DNA of 64,000 nucleotides from Brachyspira hyodysenteriae ATCC 27164 (GCF_001676785.2 NZ_CP015910.2:1922001-1986000); one strand, 5' to 3'; positions 44,265 to 53,703 are shown, numbered from the stretch's first letter. Notes: a model not told the origin generated them from the sequence alone. Translations and numbers: made by a program.

Positions 44265-45347
44265 TTATTTGAAATACAAACTATTCATAACTTCTTTAGC
44301 GAATGATATTAAATTACTGCTTACTATAACAGTTGATGATATTGTAAGTATGATAGATTCTTCACCCTTACCCACTACAGTTATGGCATTAAAGAAATCA
44401 TTTTTATTTATCTTTGAAATGAATATATACTCTGCAAATAGATCATTATATTTTTCTCTTTGTCTTATGGATATAGGTGTAATTATAGAGTAAAGCTCCC
44501 CTCTTCTGCTTCTAAATCCGTCAAAAAGCTCTTTTATAGCAGCTTCATCATATTTTTTATCGCTATAGCTGATGATTATTGATATTCTCTTATCAGGACT
44601 TTCTATTTTTAATAAAGATCCTTCTATAGAGGCATCGAAATTTTCCGGAACTAATAAATTAAATCTGTCAGGATTAGCCTGTATTGCTGTTAATCTTCCT
44701 GTATCAAATTTTGAATTATCTATTAAATATTTTATATTATTTATTCTGTTTATTATGTTTGAATCATTTTTATTTATAGTTAATGCTCTGTCTAAAATAT
44801 TTAAAGCATCATCATATTTATATAATGCCCTATAAGCTACAGACATATTAATCATAGATAAAACATCTTCATTATCTATAGATATTGCTTTTTTATATTT
44901 TTCTATAGCCTCATTATGTTTTCCTTCTATAGAAAGAAGAATTCCATACTGTCCGTAAACACTAGAATCAGCATTTCCGAAAGATATTAGCTTTTCTATT
45001 ACATTCTTTGCTTCTTCATATTCATAAGTGCTTATAAGTGCCTCTATCTTATTTTCAAGTAAATCCTTATCATCTTTTATAAAATTAAGAGCATTATCAA
45101 TCAATTCTATTACTGATTTGAAATCATTTTCTTCATAATATATATCTATTAAAACTAAATATCCATATTTATATTGATTATCTTTTTTTATAAGTTCTAA
45201 AGCTAATTTTTTGGCATAAGAAATATTATTTATATCTATAAGTTTGTTAATTTTTTCTGCAATAATATCATTATTTTCTTTTATTATATCTTTAATATCT
45301 TCATCTATTGCTGCATTATCATAGATATTATTAATATTTTCAGTCAT
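44265..45347 (-). CDS. TPR-repeat protein
   Basis: A 360-aa soluble protein. Residues 30-215 contain about five tetratricopeptide repeats; the clearest are Y-G-Q-Y-G-I-L-L-S-I-E-G-K-H-N-E-A-I-E-K and M-S-V-A-Y-R-A-L-Y-K-Y-D-D-A. Residues 230-360 form a beta-rich domain of unknown family (L-L-V-P-E-N-F-D then I-S-I-I-I-S-Y). No signal peptide is present. It starts 1 bp after the HAD phosphatase stop codon, so translation is probably coupled. A protein-interaction role is likely; the partner is unknown. Confidence 0.7.
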   Translation of the reverse strand: MTENINNIYDNAAIDEDIKDIIKENNDIIAEKINKLIDINNISYAKKLALELIKKDNQYKYGYLVLIDIYYEENDFKSVIELIDNALNFIKDDKDLLENKIEALISTYEYEEAKNVIEKLISFGNADSSVYGQYGILLSIEGKHNEAIEKYKKAISIDNEDVLSMINMSVAYRALYKYDDALNILDRALTINKNDSNIINRINNIKYLIDNSKFDTGRLTAIQANPDRFNLLVPENFDASIEGSLLKIESPDKRISIIISYSDKKYDEAAIKELFDGFRSRRGELYSIITPISIRQREKYNDLFAEYIFISKINKNDFFNAITVVGKGEESIILTISSTVIVSSNLISFAKEVMNSLYFK

Positions 45348-45348
45348 A

Positions 45349-46008
45349 TTATCTCCAATTAACTATAGTAAAACCTTTATCTTTATTTTTTAAAGCATGC
45401 TCTTTTAATCTATTATCAGGATTAACGCATACTTTAGTGTCGGCAAAATCAAAAAGAGGTAAATCACTTATAGAATCACTATAAGCTATATTTTTATCGC
45501 TATGATGAGGAAAAAAATGTTCAGTAAATAATCTGTATCTTTTAGCCTTGCCATAACAATTCTTTCCATACATATATCCTGTGTATTTTCCTCTGAAAGT
45601 CCATAATTCAGTGCCCATACATCTGTCAAAACCTAAATTCTCTGCTATATATTTTGCATAAATCTCAAAACTAGCAGTTACTAAAATCAATGTATAGCCT
45701 TGATTTTTTAATTTCTTTATTTCATCTAAGGCATCTTTATAATATAATTTAGGAACAATTTCATCAGCAAATTCTTTACCTATTTTATCACCGAATTCTA
45801 TATCTATATTTTTGAATATATGCGCTATTTGGTATTTTATGCTTTGATTATCTATTATTTTTAAACAAAACAATAAAAAATAAGGTATCAAGGCTATATA
45901 ATGCATTATACTTGAAGGATTCTTTTTTAAATAGAACATCATAAATGGAAATATGGAATCTTTATTTAATATAGTTTTATCCAAATCGAAATATGCAACT
46001 CTCATCAT
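45349..46008 (-). CDS. HAD-superfamily phosphatase, subfamily IB (SerB-like)
   Basis: A 219-aa phosphohydrolase: nucleophile motif F-D-L-D-K-T near residue 7, motif II T near 107 in L-I-L-V-T-A-S-F-E, the lysine in Y-G-K-A-K-R-Y near 147 and motif III A-Y-S-D-S-I-S-D-L-P near 175. The helical cap with hydrophobic residues 25-55 is the IB type, which includes phosphoserine phosphatases and phospholipid-linked phosphatases. The hydrophobic stretch in the cap could associate with membrane. Substrate undetermined. It heads a two-gene operon with the TPR protein and is divergent from def. Confidence 0.83.
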   Translation of the reverse strand: MMRVAYFDLDKTILNKDSIFPFMMFYLKKNPSSIMHYIALIPYFLLFCLKIIDNQSIKYQIAHIFKNIDIEFGDKIGKEFADEIVPKLYYKDALDEIKKLKNQGYTLILVTASFEIYAKYIAENLGFDRCMGTELWTFRGKYTGYMYGKNCYGKAKRYRLFTEHFFPHHSDKNIAYSDSISDLPLFDFADTKVCVNPDNRLKEHALKNKDKGFTIVNWR

Positions 46009-46102
46009 AAAATGTATTCTACTACAAAAAAATCATTTGTCAAAGGAATTTTAAGATTTTAACTTATAATTAACAAAAAAATTATGTAAACTAAAAAATC
46101 GC

Positions 46103-46131
46103 TTGACTATAAATAAAAAATTTAATATTAT
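46103..46131 (+). promoter_or_regulatory. Sigma-70-type promoter for def-gph
   Basis: TTGACT (46103-46108), 17-bp spacer, TATTAT (46126-46131), 69 bp upstream of the def start codon, which has AGGAGA in front of it. Confidence 0.65.
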
Positions 46132-46200
46132 ATATTAGATTTAATATTAATTAATAATAATTGTAAATAACTTTTATAGATATATAATTTAGGAGATAAT

Positions 46201-46764
46201 ATGCTAAGAGAATTAGTTATATACGGAGATGAAAGATTACAGAAAGTATCTGAAAAGATAGAAAAGATAGATGATGAAATACTTACTTTAATAGATGATA
46301 TGTTTGAAACTATGTATAAAGAGAGAGGAGTAGGACTTGCTGCTGTTCAGATAGGAGTATTAAAGAGACTCGTAGTTATATCTGTTCCTGATTTTGATGA
46401 TGAAGAAAAACCTGATTTCAAATTAGCCTTAATAAATCCAGAGATAATATGGCATAATGATGAAACTGAAAGTTTAGAAGAAGGATGTCTTTCTTTCCCT
46501 GAAATAAGAGATGATGTTGCCAGATATACTCAAATTAAAGTAAAATATTTAGACAGAGACGGTAATGAACAGATACTTGAAGCTGAAAATTATATAGCTA
46601 AAGTGCTTCAGCATGAAATAGATCATACAAATGGAATATCTTTTATAGACAGATTGGAATCATATCAGAAAAGAAGATTAAAAAGAGAATTGAAAGAACT
46701 TAGAAACAATACCGTTAGAGGCATAAAAAAAGTTAATAACAGAGAAATGTTAAAAAATAGCTGA
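46201..46764 (+). CDS. def: Peptide deformylase
   Basis: Removes the formyl group from nascent N-formyl-methionyl proteins. The 187-aa enzyme has all three active-site motifs: G-V-G-L-A-A-V-Q-I-G (residues 43-52), E-E-G-C-L-S-F-P with metal ligand C96, and Q-H-E-I-D-H with metal ligands H138 and H142 and catalytic E139. The last 30 residues are a basic tail (K-R-R-L-K-R-E-L-K). It has a good AGGAGA ribosome-binding site and its own promoter. The gph-like gene starts 6 bp later. Confidence 0.97.
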   Translation: MLRELVIYGDERLQKVSEKIEKIDDEILTLIDDMFETMYKERGVGLAAVQIGVLKRLVVISVPDFDDEEKPDFKLALINPEIIWHNDETESLEEGCLSFPEIRDDVARYTQIKVKYLDRDGNEQILEAENYIAKVLQHEIDHTNGISFIDRLESYQKRRLKRELKELRNNTVRGIKKVNNREMLKNS

Positions 46765-46770
46765 TTAATT

Positions 46771-47433
46771 ATGATAAAAAATATAATATTCGATTTAGAC
46801 GGAACTTTAGCTGATTCTATATCAGACATATATAATTGTGTAAATACTTCATTAAAACATTTCAATTTACAAGCTATATCCATTGAAGATACTCATAAAT
46901 TCGTTGGAAATGGAGCAAAACTTCTTATAAAAAAAGCTGTTAATAAATATAGTAATAATGAAGAAATTGAAGAAGAAGTATATAAATTCTATATAAAATA
47001 CTATGAAGAACATTGTGTAGACAACACTAAAGCTTATGACGGAGTTTATGAAACTTTAGAACTATTATATAATAACAATATAAATATGTTTGTAATAAGT
47101 AATAAACCTAACAAAATGGCTATAAAAACAGTAGAAAAATTAAATATAACAAAATATTTTAAAGCAGTTATAGGAGATGGTGTTTATCCATACAGGAAGC
47201 CTGATGTTAATATATGGCATAGCTTAAAAAAAGATTATGGTTTAATAGAAGATGAAACTATTATGGTTGGAGACGGAATACCTGATTATGAATTTGCATG
47301 CAATTCAAGTATAAAATGTTTGTTAGTTCTATATGGAATAACTGATAAAAACATTTTGTTAGAATTAAATAACAATTATTATTTAAATTCATTCAATGAG
47401 ATTGCCGATTATATAACTAAGAAAAAATTTTAA
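46771..47433 (+). CDS. gph: HAD phosphatase, phosphoglycolate-phosphatase-like
   Basis: A 220-aa subfamily IA haloacid-dehalogenase-type phosphatase: F-D-L-D-G-T-L-A-D-S (residues 7-16, nucleophile D7 or D9), helical cap residues 18-80, motif II V-I-S-N-K near 110, K near 143 in P-Y-R-K-P-D, and motif III M-V-G-D-G-I-P-D near 166. The closest functional match is phosphoglycolate phosphatase; pyrophosphatase PpaX is an alternative. Cotranscribed with def (6-bp gap). Confidence 0.82.
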   Translation: MIKNIIFDLDGTLADSISDIYNCVNTSLKHFNLQAISIEDTHKFVGNGAKLLIKKAVNKYSNNEEIEEEVYKFYIKYYEEHCVDNTKAYDGVYETLELLYNNNINMFVISNKPNKMAIKTVEKLNITKYFKAVIGDGVYPYRKPDVNIWHSLKKDYGLIEDETIMVGDGIPDYEFACNSSIKCLLVLYGITDKNILLELNNNYYLNSFNEIADYITKKKF

Positions 47434-47451
47434 TTAAAAAAAATTATATAC

Positions 47452-47480
47452 TTGACAATACTATAAAATATTTGTATATT
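47452..47480 (+). promoter_or_regulatory. Strong sigma-70-type promoter for the LysM/M23 gene
   Basis: Consensus TTGACA (47452-47457), 17-bp spacer and TATATT (47475-47480), 51 bp upstream of the start codon at 47532. Confidence 0.75.
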
Positions 47481-47531
47481 AGAATAAATTATTTATTAGT
47501 AATAAACAAGTATTAATTTAACAGTAACAAT

Positions 47532-48773
47532 ATGAAAAATAACAAATTTAAGTACACCAAAATACGTAATAACAATAATATTATCTCTTATATGGAAGAT
47601 ATATTATTCAAAATCAAGTCTAAATTTATAAAATCAAATAATATTCAAAGAATAAGAACAACTTATGTTCATTCTACAAGATATACAGGAAATGATAAAA
47701 AAAATAATATATTCTTAACAATAATTAAAAAGTTTTCATTAGCTGTAGTGTCATTATCACTATTTATGATTTTAGCTAATTTTTTAATAATAAATATGCG
47801 TCATACTTCCAAAGAAGTGGTTGTAGAAGATAAAATGCTTGCTAATAATGCATATTCTAAAATATTAGATGAAATATCTCCTGAGCAAGTAAGTTATAAT
47901 ACTTCAAGCATATCTGAAGTACCTACAGTAACATCAGCAGTAACTTTAGAAAATGCCACAGATATATTTTATAATTCTATAACTTCTGATAATACTTTAG
48001 TAGGAGACGGTACTATAGGTATGAAATATGATGAATATATTATAGAAGAAGGAGATAATCTTACTACAATATCAAGGAAAATAGGTGCTAACTTAGATAC
48101 TTTGGTTAGTGTTAATAAAATCACTAATGCTAATAGATTAAGACCAGGACAAAAAATTGTAATACCAAATCGTAACGGATTATTATATACAATAAAAAAA
48201 GATGAATCTATAGAAGAAATAGCTGAAAGATATGATGTATCATTAAACAGAGTTCTTTCTTTCAATAAAATAAGTGATCCTAATGATATTGAAGTTGGAG
48301 ATGATATATTCTTACCAGGAGCTAAATATACTTTAGATGAAAGAATAGATAAATTTGGACAGATGTTCAGTATTCCTACAACTATAACTAGAATAAGCAG
48401 TGTATTCGGATACAGAGTACACCCTATAACAGGTGTTAGAACTAAACATATGGGGGTTGATATACCTGGAAGACTTAATACTCCTGTATATGCTGCTAGA
48501 AAAGGAAAAGTAATATTTGCAGGATACAGCGGCGGTTATGGTAATTTAGTAATAGTTCGTCATGATAAAGGTTATACTACATATTACGGACACCTTAATT
48601 CTATAACTACAAGAGCAGGTGCTACTGTAGGTGTTGGTGTAATGATAGGAAGAATGGGAAGCACAGGAAGATCTACAGGAAGCCATTTACATTTTGAAGT
48701 TAGAAGAAATGGTGTGGCATTAAATCCTGCTGATTTTATACCTATAAAGAAATTCTTAAGAGGAAGAAGATAA
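47532..48773 (+). CDS. Membrane-anchored LysM/M23 murein endopeptidase
   Basis: A 413-aa envelope protein. A basic cytoplasmic N-terminus of about 65 residues precedes one membrane helix (about 71-91). Two LysM peptidoglycan-binding repeats follow (about 173-217, Y-I-I-E-E-G-D-N-L-T-T-I-S, and 222-265, Y-T-I-K-K-D-E-S-I-E-E-I-A), then an M23 lysostaphin-type domain. The M23 zinc site is visible as H-M-G-V-D-I-P and the terminal H-L-H-F-E-V, with Y-Y-G-H-L-N between them, so the enzyme should be catalytically active on peptidoglycan cross-links in the periplasm. It is monocistronic, with promoter and terminator. Confidence 0.92.
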   Translation: MKNNKFKYTKIRNNNNIISYMEDILFKIKSKFIKSNNIQRIRTTYVHSTRYTGNDKKNNIFLTIIKKFSLAVVSLSLFMILANFLIINMRHTSKEVVVEDKMLANNAYSKILDEISPEQVSYNTSSISEVPTVTSAVTLENATDIFYNSITSDNTLVGDGTIGMKYDEYIIEEGDNLTTISRKIGANLDTLVSVNKITNANRLRPGQKIVIPNRNGLLYTIKKDESIEEIAERYDVSLNRVLSFNKISDPNDIEVGDDIFLPGAKYTLDERIDKFGQMFSIPTTITRISSVFGYRVHPITGVRTKHMGVDIPGRLNTPVYAARKGKVIFAGYSGGYGNLVIVRHDKGYTTYYGHLNSITTRAGATVGVGVMIGRMGSTGRSTGSHLHFEVRRNGVALNPADFIPIKKFLRGRR

Positions 48774-48797
48774 TAAATATTTAATAGTTAATAAAAT

Positions 48798-48825
48798 TAA
48801 GGGATTCTTATATGAGAGTCCCTTA
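48798..48825 (+). terminator. Terminator of the LysM/M23 gene
   Basis: Stem TAAGGGATTCT/AGAGTCCCTTA (48798-48808 with 48815-48825, one wobble pair) followed by a T run. Confidence 0.85.
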
Positions 48826-48851
48826 TTTTTATATTTTATAAATATTAGTAT

Positions 48852-48879
48852 TTGAAATAAATTTTTATTTTTGTATAAT
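48852..48879 (+). promoter_or_regulatory. Promoter of the GGDEF gene, very close to its start codon
   Basis: TTGAAA (48852-48857), 16-bp spacer, TATAAT (48874-48879). The start codon is at 48888, so transcription should begin within about 3 nt of it. Confidence 0.55.
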
Positions 48880-48887
48880 GTTTTGCT

Positions 48888-49715
48888 ATGAATGATATTA
48901 TTAAAGTAATAAATATATTAAATGATATACCAGAACCTTTTTCTGTAGATGGAATAATAAAAACTTTTGAAGCAAGCTCTAAAGATTTTATAAAAAGTTT
49001 TGCTGTTTATTTTTATAAGGAAGGCAGTGAAGAAGCCAGATTATGGTATACATCTAAAAATAAATTAGTTATTAATGATAAAAAAAATAATAGAGAATAT
49101 ACTTTATTTGCCAGAGGTAATAAATTTGGTTATATAATAGTTAATGCAGATAAAAATAAAGATGAAATGGAAGTACTTATAAATTATCTGTCAATAATAT
49201 TATATAGTGAAAAGCTCTCATTTTTGGCAAATAGAGACAAACTTACAGGTTTATACAATCGCGGATATATAATAAAATATTTGCAGGAAAAAGAAACTAC
49301 AAATGAAATATATTCTATAGTAATAGTAGATTTAGATAAATTCAAACATTATAATGATACTTACGGACATAATATAGGAGATCATGTATTAAAATTAATT
49401 TCAAAGGTAATGAAAGATTCTTTAAAAAATATAAAATATAAATCTGTATTGGCAAGATATGGAGGAGAAGAATTTATTATAGTAATTGATATTAATAATA
49501 AAAATGATCTTTTTAATGCTATGGAAGAAATAAGAAACTCAATAATAGAAACTGATTTATCTACAGAAGAATATTCTCTAAAAGCAACAGCATCTTTAGG
49601 AGGTGCTATAAAAGAGGAAAATACAACTTTAAGAACTTTTATAAATAAAGCAGATCAATCATTATATAATGCTAAAGAAACAGGAAGAAATAAATCCGTT
49701 ATATTAGATTTTTAA
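48888..49715 (+). CDS. Diguanylate cyclase (GGDEF domain)
   Basis: A 275-aa cytoplasmic protein that should make cyclic di-GMP from two GTP. Residues 1-110 form a sensor-like region of unknown family. The GGDEF domain starts at D-K-L-T-G-L-Y-N-R (117-125) and shows D-L-D-K-F-K (148-153) and the active-site G-G-E-E-F (192-196), so it is predicted active. No R-x-x-D inhibitory site is present at the usual place just before it. There is no EAL domain. It is monocistronic; the promoter -10 box is only 8 bp before the ATG and no ribosome-binding site fits, suggesting a nearly leaderless mRNA. Confidence 0.92.
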   Translation: MNDIIKVINILNDIPEPFSVDGIIKTFEASSKDFIKSFAVYFYKEGSEEARLWYTSKNKLVINDKKNNREYTLFARGNKFGYIIVNADKNKDEMEVLINYLSIILYSEKLSFLANRDKLTGLYNRGYIIKYLQEKETTNEIYSIVIVDLDKFKHYNDTYGHNIGDHVLKLISKVMKDSLKNIKYKSVLARYGGEEFIIVIDINNKNDLFNAMEEIRNSIIETDLSTEEYSLKATASLGGAIKEENTTLRTFINKADQSLYNAKETGRNKSVILDF

Positions 49716-49747
49716 ATTAATTTTTATTGTAAACTAGAAATAATAGT

Positions 49748-49789
49748 CACTTTTATTTAGCTTTATTAAATTAAAGCTAAATAAAAGTG
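49748..49789. terminator. 18-bp perfect hairpin between convergent genes
   Basis: CACTTTTATTTAGCTTTA (49748-49765) pairs perfectly with 49772-49789; loop 6 nt. It lies between the GGDEF and antiporter 3' ends. Neither side has a long T run, but the A/T-rich arms could act as a bidirectional terminator. Confidence 0.6.
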
Positions 49790-49862
49790 GGAGATTATTT
49801 ATGAAAAATACTATATAATATAACCATTCATAGAAACTATAGTAAAAAATAAATATAAAAAA

Positions 49863-51458
49863 TTAAACATCTCTAAGGAGCACTATATCTTTATATTTAA
49901 TAGTTGTATTTCCTCTAGGTATAACAGTTCCGCCTTCCCTCTTTATCATAACTATTAAATTATTTTTAGGCAAATTTAAATCTTTTAATTGCTTATCTTT
50001 CCAAGGATGACGATTATTAATATGTATCTCTCTAAGACTAATATCATAATATTTAGTTTTTTTAGCATTAAGTATAACAACATCCCCCTGCTCTATTACA
50101 GTTTTACCATGAGGAATAATAGTACTATCTCCCCTTTCTACTGTTACTATAATAGATTCTTCAGGAAGTTCTATTTCCATAATAGGTCTTCCCACCCAAT
50201 GATGTGTAGGAGGTATTTTTACCTGTATAAGCTCCATATCTGAATCATCAACATAGTCGTTGAAAGTTTTAAGTACATCTTCATCAGAGTCTACCAAATC
50301 AAGCTTTTTAGCTATTATAGGAAGCAATGTACCCTGAAGCAATACAGATATTATAGCTAGGAAAAATACCACATGAAATATATCATAACTTATAGAATTA
50401 TTATTAACTATTACAAATATAGCAAATACTATTGAAGCTGCTCCTCTAAGTCCTGCTGCCATAACAAGAATCTGTTTTTTAAATGATATTTTAAATGGTG
50501 TTAATATGGCAAATACAGCTATAGGTCTTGCTGCTAATGTTACAAATAATGCCACATAAATAGAAGTTGGTGCTACACTTAATATTCTTGAAGGAAAAGA
50601 TAAAAGTCCAAGTAAGAAAAACAGAACCATTTGCATAAGCCCAGTGACACCGTCAAAGAAATGAACTAAAGCAACTTTATTTTTAATCTTTGTATTTCCC
50701 AAAACTATACCAACTACATAAACAGTTAAATATCCGTTTCCTCCTATAACAGAAGAAAGAGAATATGAAAGCAATGCCACAGCAAGTACAAATATAGTAT
50801 CAAGTCCATTAATAGGAAATCTGAACCTTTTTAACATATTATAAGCCATAAAAGATACAGCTGCTGCAACTGCCAAAGCAAAAACTATTTGAGAAAAAAC
50901 CATATAGGCAATAGCTAAAGGAGATGTAAGAGTCTTTCCTATAAGCCCTAAAAATATAACTGTAAGCATATAAGACATGGGGTCATTACTTCCGCTTTCA
51001 AGCTCAAGCAATGAAGCAAGTCCGTCTTTAAGGTTTAAACTCCTAGAACGAAGTATTGAGAACACTGAAGCAGCATCAGTTGATCCTACAACAGAACCTA
51101 TTAAAAAACTTTCAAAAAAATTTAATTTAAGCAAATAATGGCATAATAATCCTGTAATCATAGATGTTATAAAAGTACCTACAAATGAAAGAAGAAATGC
51201 CTGCTTTGCTACAGGTTTTGCAGCTTTCCAATTAGTGCCGAATCCTCCGTAAAACATAATGAATATCAATGTTATAGTACATAGTTCTTCAGCAATTTTA
51301 TAATCATTAAACTCTATTTTTAAAATACCATCTGTACCAAAAACCATTCCCAAAACTAAAAAGAGTAAAAGAGATGGTACACCTACTTTAACCGAAATTT
51401 TGCTTACTATTATGCATAGTATAATTATTATAGAAGATAACAATATAGATGAATTCAT
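49863..51458 (-). CDS. Potassium/proton antiporter, NhaP2/CvrA type
   Basis: A 531-aa cation/proton antiporter of the CPA1 family. About twelve membrane helices span residues 1-385, with the ion-binding region G-S-V-V-G-S-T-D-A-A near 122 and E-S-G-S-N-D-P near 151. Two C-terminal RCK-C/TrkA-C-like domains follow (about 405-465 and 470-531, V-I-P-H-G-K and V-I-P-R-G-N), which bind ligand to regulate transport. This architecture matches NhaP2/CvrA K+/H+ antiporters rather than plain Na+/H+ exchangers. It is monocistronic. Confidence 0.88.
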   Translation of the reverse strand: MNSSILLSSIIIILCIIVSKISVKVGVPSLLLFLVLGMVFGTDGILKIEFNDYKIAEELCTITLIFIMFYGGFGTNWKAAKPVAKQAFLLSFVGTFITSMITGLLCHYLLKLNFFESFLIGSVVGSTDAASVFSILRSRSLNLKDGLASLLELESGSNDPMSYMLTVIFLGLIGKTLTSPLAIAYMVFSQIVFALAVAAAVSFMAYNMLKRFRFPINGLDTIFVLAVALLSYSLSSVIGGNGYLTVYVVGIVLGNTKIKNKVALVHFFDGVTGLMQMVLFFLLGLLSFPSRILSVAPTSIYVALFVTLAARPIAVFAILTPFKISFKKQILVMAAGLRGAASIVFAIFVIVNNNSISYDIFHVVFFLAIISVLLQGTLLPIIAKKLDLVDSDEDVLKTFNDYVDDSDMELIQVKIPPTHHWVGRPIMEIELPEESIIVTVERGDSTIIPHGKTVIEQGDVVILNAKKTKYYDISLREIHINNRHPWKDKQLKDLNLPKNNLIVMIKREGGTVIPRGNTTIKYKDIVLLRDV

Positions 51459-51601
51459 AAAAACCTATTATTAAAAAATATATTTATATAAAGTATATAA
51501 ATATATATGGTTTTTAAAAAAATACAAATATTATTTTTTAATTAGTAATAAAAATATAATTGAATATATTATTTCAATTTTATTTACAAAAAACTAATTG
51601 A

Positions 51602-51630
51602 TTTACAATTGATTTTTTGTTTGTTATAAT
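51602..51630 (+). promoter_or_regulatory. Promoter of lipoprotein array gene 1
   Basis: TTTACA (51602-51607), 17-bp spacer, TATAAT (51625-51630), 43 bp before the start codon at 51674. The other array promoters have TTGAAA as -35. Confidence 0.65.
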
Positions 51631-51673
51631 TTATCATTCCATAAAAAATAACAATACATATATAGAGTACTAT

Positions 51674-53626
51674 ATGAAAAATATTATTTCTATAATTGCA
51701 GCATTTATTTTAATGACTGCTGTAATTTCATGCGGAGGCGATAACAGCGGTAACAAAGAAACAAGTCAATCAGAAAAAAATGCTCAAACTAATCAAACAT
51801 CACAATCTCAAAATATTCAAACTAATACTTCACAAACAAATAATCAAAAAGAATTCTTTGATATGAAATATGTTTATAAAGGCATTAGAGTAGATAAAGC
51901 TAAATTTGATGAATATCTTAAAAATGAAAGAGAAAATGATGAATATGCAAAAAGGAATTTTGATTTTCTTAATAGTAAATTTGCAAATGATGATGAAAGA
52001 AAAAAATATTCTATAGAGTATATATCAAATGTTAATTATGAACCTTTTGTAATACCATTATATAGCTATGATAGATATAATGAAGACTTGACAGAATATT
52101 ATGTATCTGAATATTTATATGTTGATCAAAATTTAGCATTAAAAAAAGCAAGAGAGGAATTATTAAAATTAAATAAAAAAGATGCTGATGTTTATTTAGC
52201 TTTGTTCTTATCACATTTTGCTATAGATTCGCTTTACTATTTTGAAGAAGAAAAAAAGTATTTAACAGAATGGAAAAAGGCAGGCGGAACTAATATAGCT
52301 ATGATAATAACAAGTTATGATGATGATAATGCTTACAGCAATAAAATGAAATTAGTTGATTATATAATAGAAGCCCCTAGTTCTTTAAGGGCAGAGAAAT
52401 TAGTTATTGATGCCTATAATAATGGTTTTTATAAATATATTGTAAAAAATGAAGGCTATATAGATGTATTTAATGAAAATAATTATTCTTTAACTTCAAT
52501 TGTATATGATGGTACAGCAAATATAGCTTCATTAATGATAGTACCAGAAATAGTTAATACAAATATAATAAACAAATATATAAGAACTTATATAAAAAAT
52601 AGGTTAACAGATGATAATATAAATGAGTATTTAGCATATTATGATCTTGATACCTATGATGCCTATAATGGATGGAACGATCTTAATTTACTTGAGTTTA
52701 AGAAAAATACATTTTTAATTGAAAGCACTATGAACGGACCAGTAAATATACATTATTATAATCCTGAGTTCATAAAAGATAATTTATATGCTTCATTTGA
52801 AGAGATAAAAAATTATAATTTCAGACTTGGCAATATAAATAATATAGAATCTGCCAAAATTAATTTAATTTCTACAAATGATTTGAAAGATTATACCAAA
52901 GACTCTAAATTTATAAGTTTTGGTAAATTTAATGAAGAAGAATATTCAGATTATGTAAGAGAAGCAATGTATTCGCGTTGGTCTTTGTATTCTCCATCTT
53001 TCTTCTTATGTGATATCAATAATGACGGAAAAGAAGAATTAATGGTTTCAAGCGAGTATCACTATACAGGAGGAAGAGGCGGTGTAGTACATTATACTTT
53101 ACTTTTGAAAGATAATTTGGAAGTAGATTTTGATTCAGAAATGGGAAAGCTCATCAATAATAATGATTTTCAAAATTTAGAATGTATTCAAAAAATATAT
53201 ACTGAATACGGTAAAAATAAAATGTTTTTATTAAATGAAACTGCTAATGAGGCTTTGGATATATTCGTTGATAATAATGAAATAAAGAATGCTGAACATT
53301 TTAATTATATTACATATAGTTATCATCCTAAATTGGAATGGAAAGGAAGTATACTTGATGGAGTACCTGAAGGAGCTTTAAAAACTGATGCAAGTTTTGA
53401 TATGTCTAAAGCAGAAAATGCATCAGATAAAGCAATAGTGTCAGACAGAACTTTGAGAATGGCTGATAAACTTATAAGCGATACATATTTTGCTAAAAAA
53501 GCTACTTTGGATAAACAAGGTCAGGAAGAATTATTGGAGCAAAGAAGATCAGAAATAAAAGCTATTCAGGAAGCAAAAGGAGATATTAAAGCAATAGAAG
53601 CTGATATGCTTAAAAATATACAATAA
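51674..53626 (+). CDS. Array lipoprotein 1, FG-GAP-like motif and C-terminal LprI-like domain
   Basis: A 650-aa lipoprotein. The frame extends to 51617, but M-K-N-I-I-S-I-I-A-A at 51674 is the signal start, matching all paralogues, and TATAAT lies upstream of it. The lipobox A-V-I-S-C-G-G is followed by a Gln/Asn/Thr-rich linker (to about residue 58). A helical region of about 350 residues follows. Near residue 450 there is F-F-L-C-D-I-N-N-D-G-K-E-E-L, a Ca-binding FG-GAP-type loop. The last 85 residues (S-F-D-M-S-K-A-E-N onward) resemble the LprI/DUF1311 domain with its cysteines replaced. A surface or periplasmic location is likely; function unknown. Confidence 0.75.
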   Translation: MKNIISIIAAFILMTAVISCGGDNSGNKETSQSEKNAQTNQTSQSQNIQTNTSQTNNQKEFFDMKYVYKGIRVDKAKFDEYLKNERENDEYAKRNFDFLNSKFANDDERKKYSIEYISNVNYEPFVIPLYSYDRYNEDLTEYYVSEYLYVDQNLALKKAREELLKLNKKDADVYLALFLSHFAIDSLYYFEEEKKYLTEWKKAGGTNIAMIITSYDDDNAYSNKMKLVDYIIEAPSSLRAEKLVIDAYNNGFYKYIVKNEGYIDVFNENNYSLTSIVYDGTANIASLMIVPEIVNTNIINKYIRTYIKNRLTDDNINEYLAYYDLDTYDAYNGWNDLNLLEFKKNTFLIESTMNGPVNIHYYNPEFIKDNLYASFEEIKNYNFRLGNINNIESAKINLISTNDLKDYTKDSKFISFGKFNEEEYSDYVREAMYSRWSLYSPSFFLCDINNDGKEELMVSSEYHYTGGRGGVVHYTLLLKDNLEVDFDSEMGKLINNNDFQNLECIQKIYTEYGKNKMFLLNETANEALDIFVDNNEIKNAEHFNYITYSYHPKLEWKGSILDGVPEGALKTDASFDMSKAENASDKAIVSDRTLRMADKLISDTYFAKKATLDKQGQEELLEQRRSEIKAIQEAKGDIKAIEADMLKNIQ

Positions 53627-53642
53627 TTTTAATAGTTTTAAT

Positions 53643-53685
53643 AAAAGGCAAGCATTATATGTATGCACTTTTTTTATTGTAAAAA
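53643..53685 (+). terminator. Terminator of array lipoprotein 1 (degenerate family form)
   Basis: AAAAG...GCAT pairs with ATGC...CTTTT and runs into seven T. It is an imperfect version of the GTGCAT/ATGCAC terminator repeated after the other array genes. Confidence 0.65.
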
Positions 53686-53703
53686 TATCCAAATTTAATA
53701 AAC

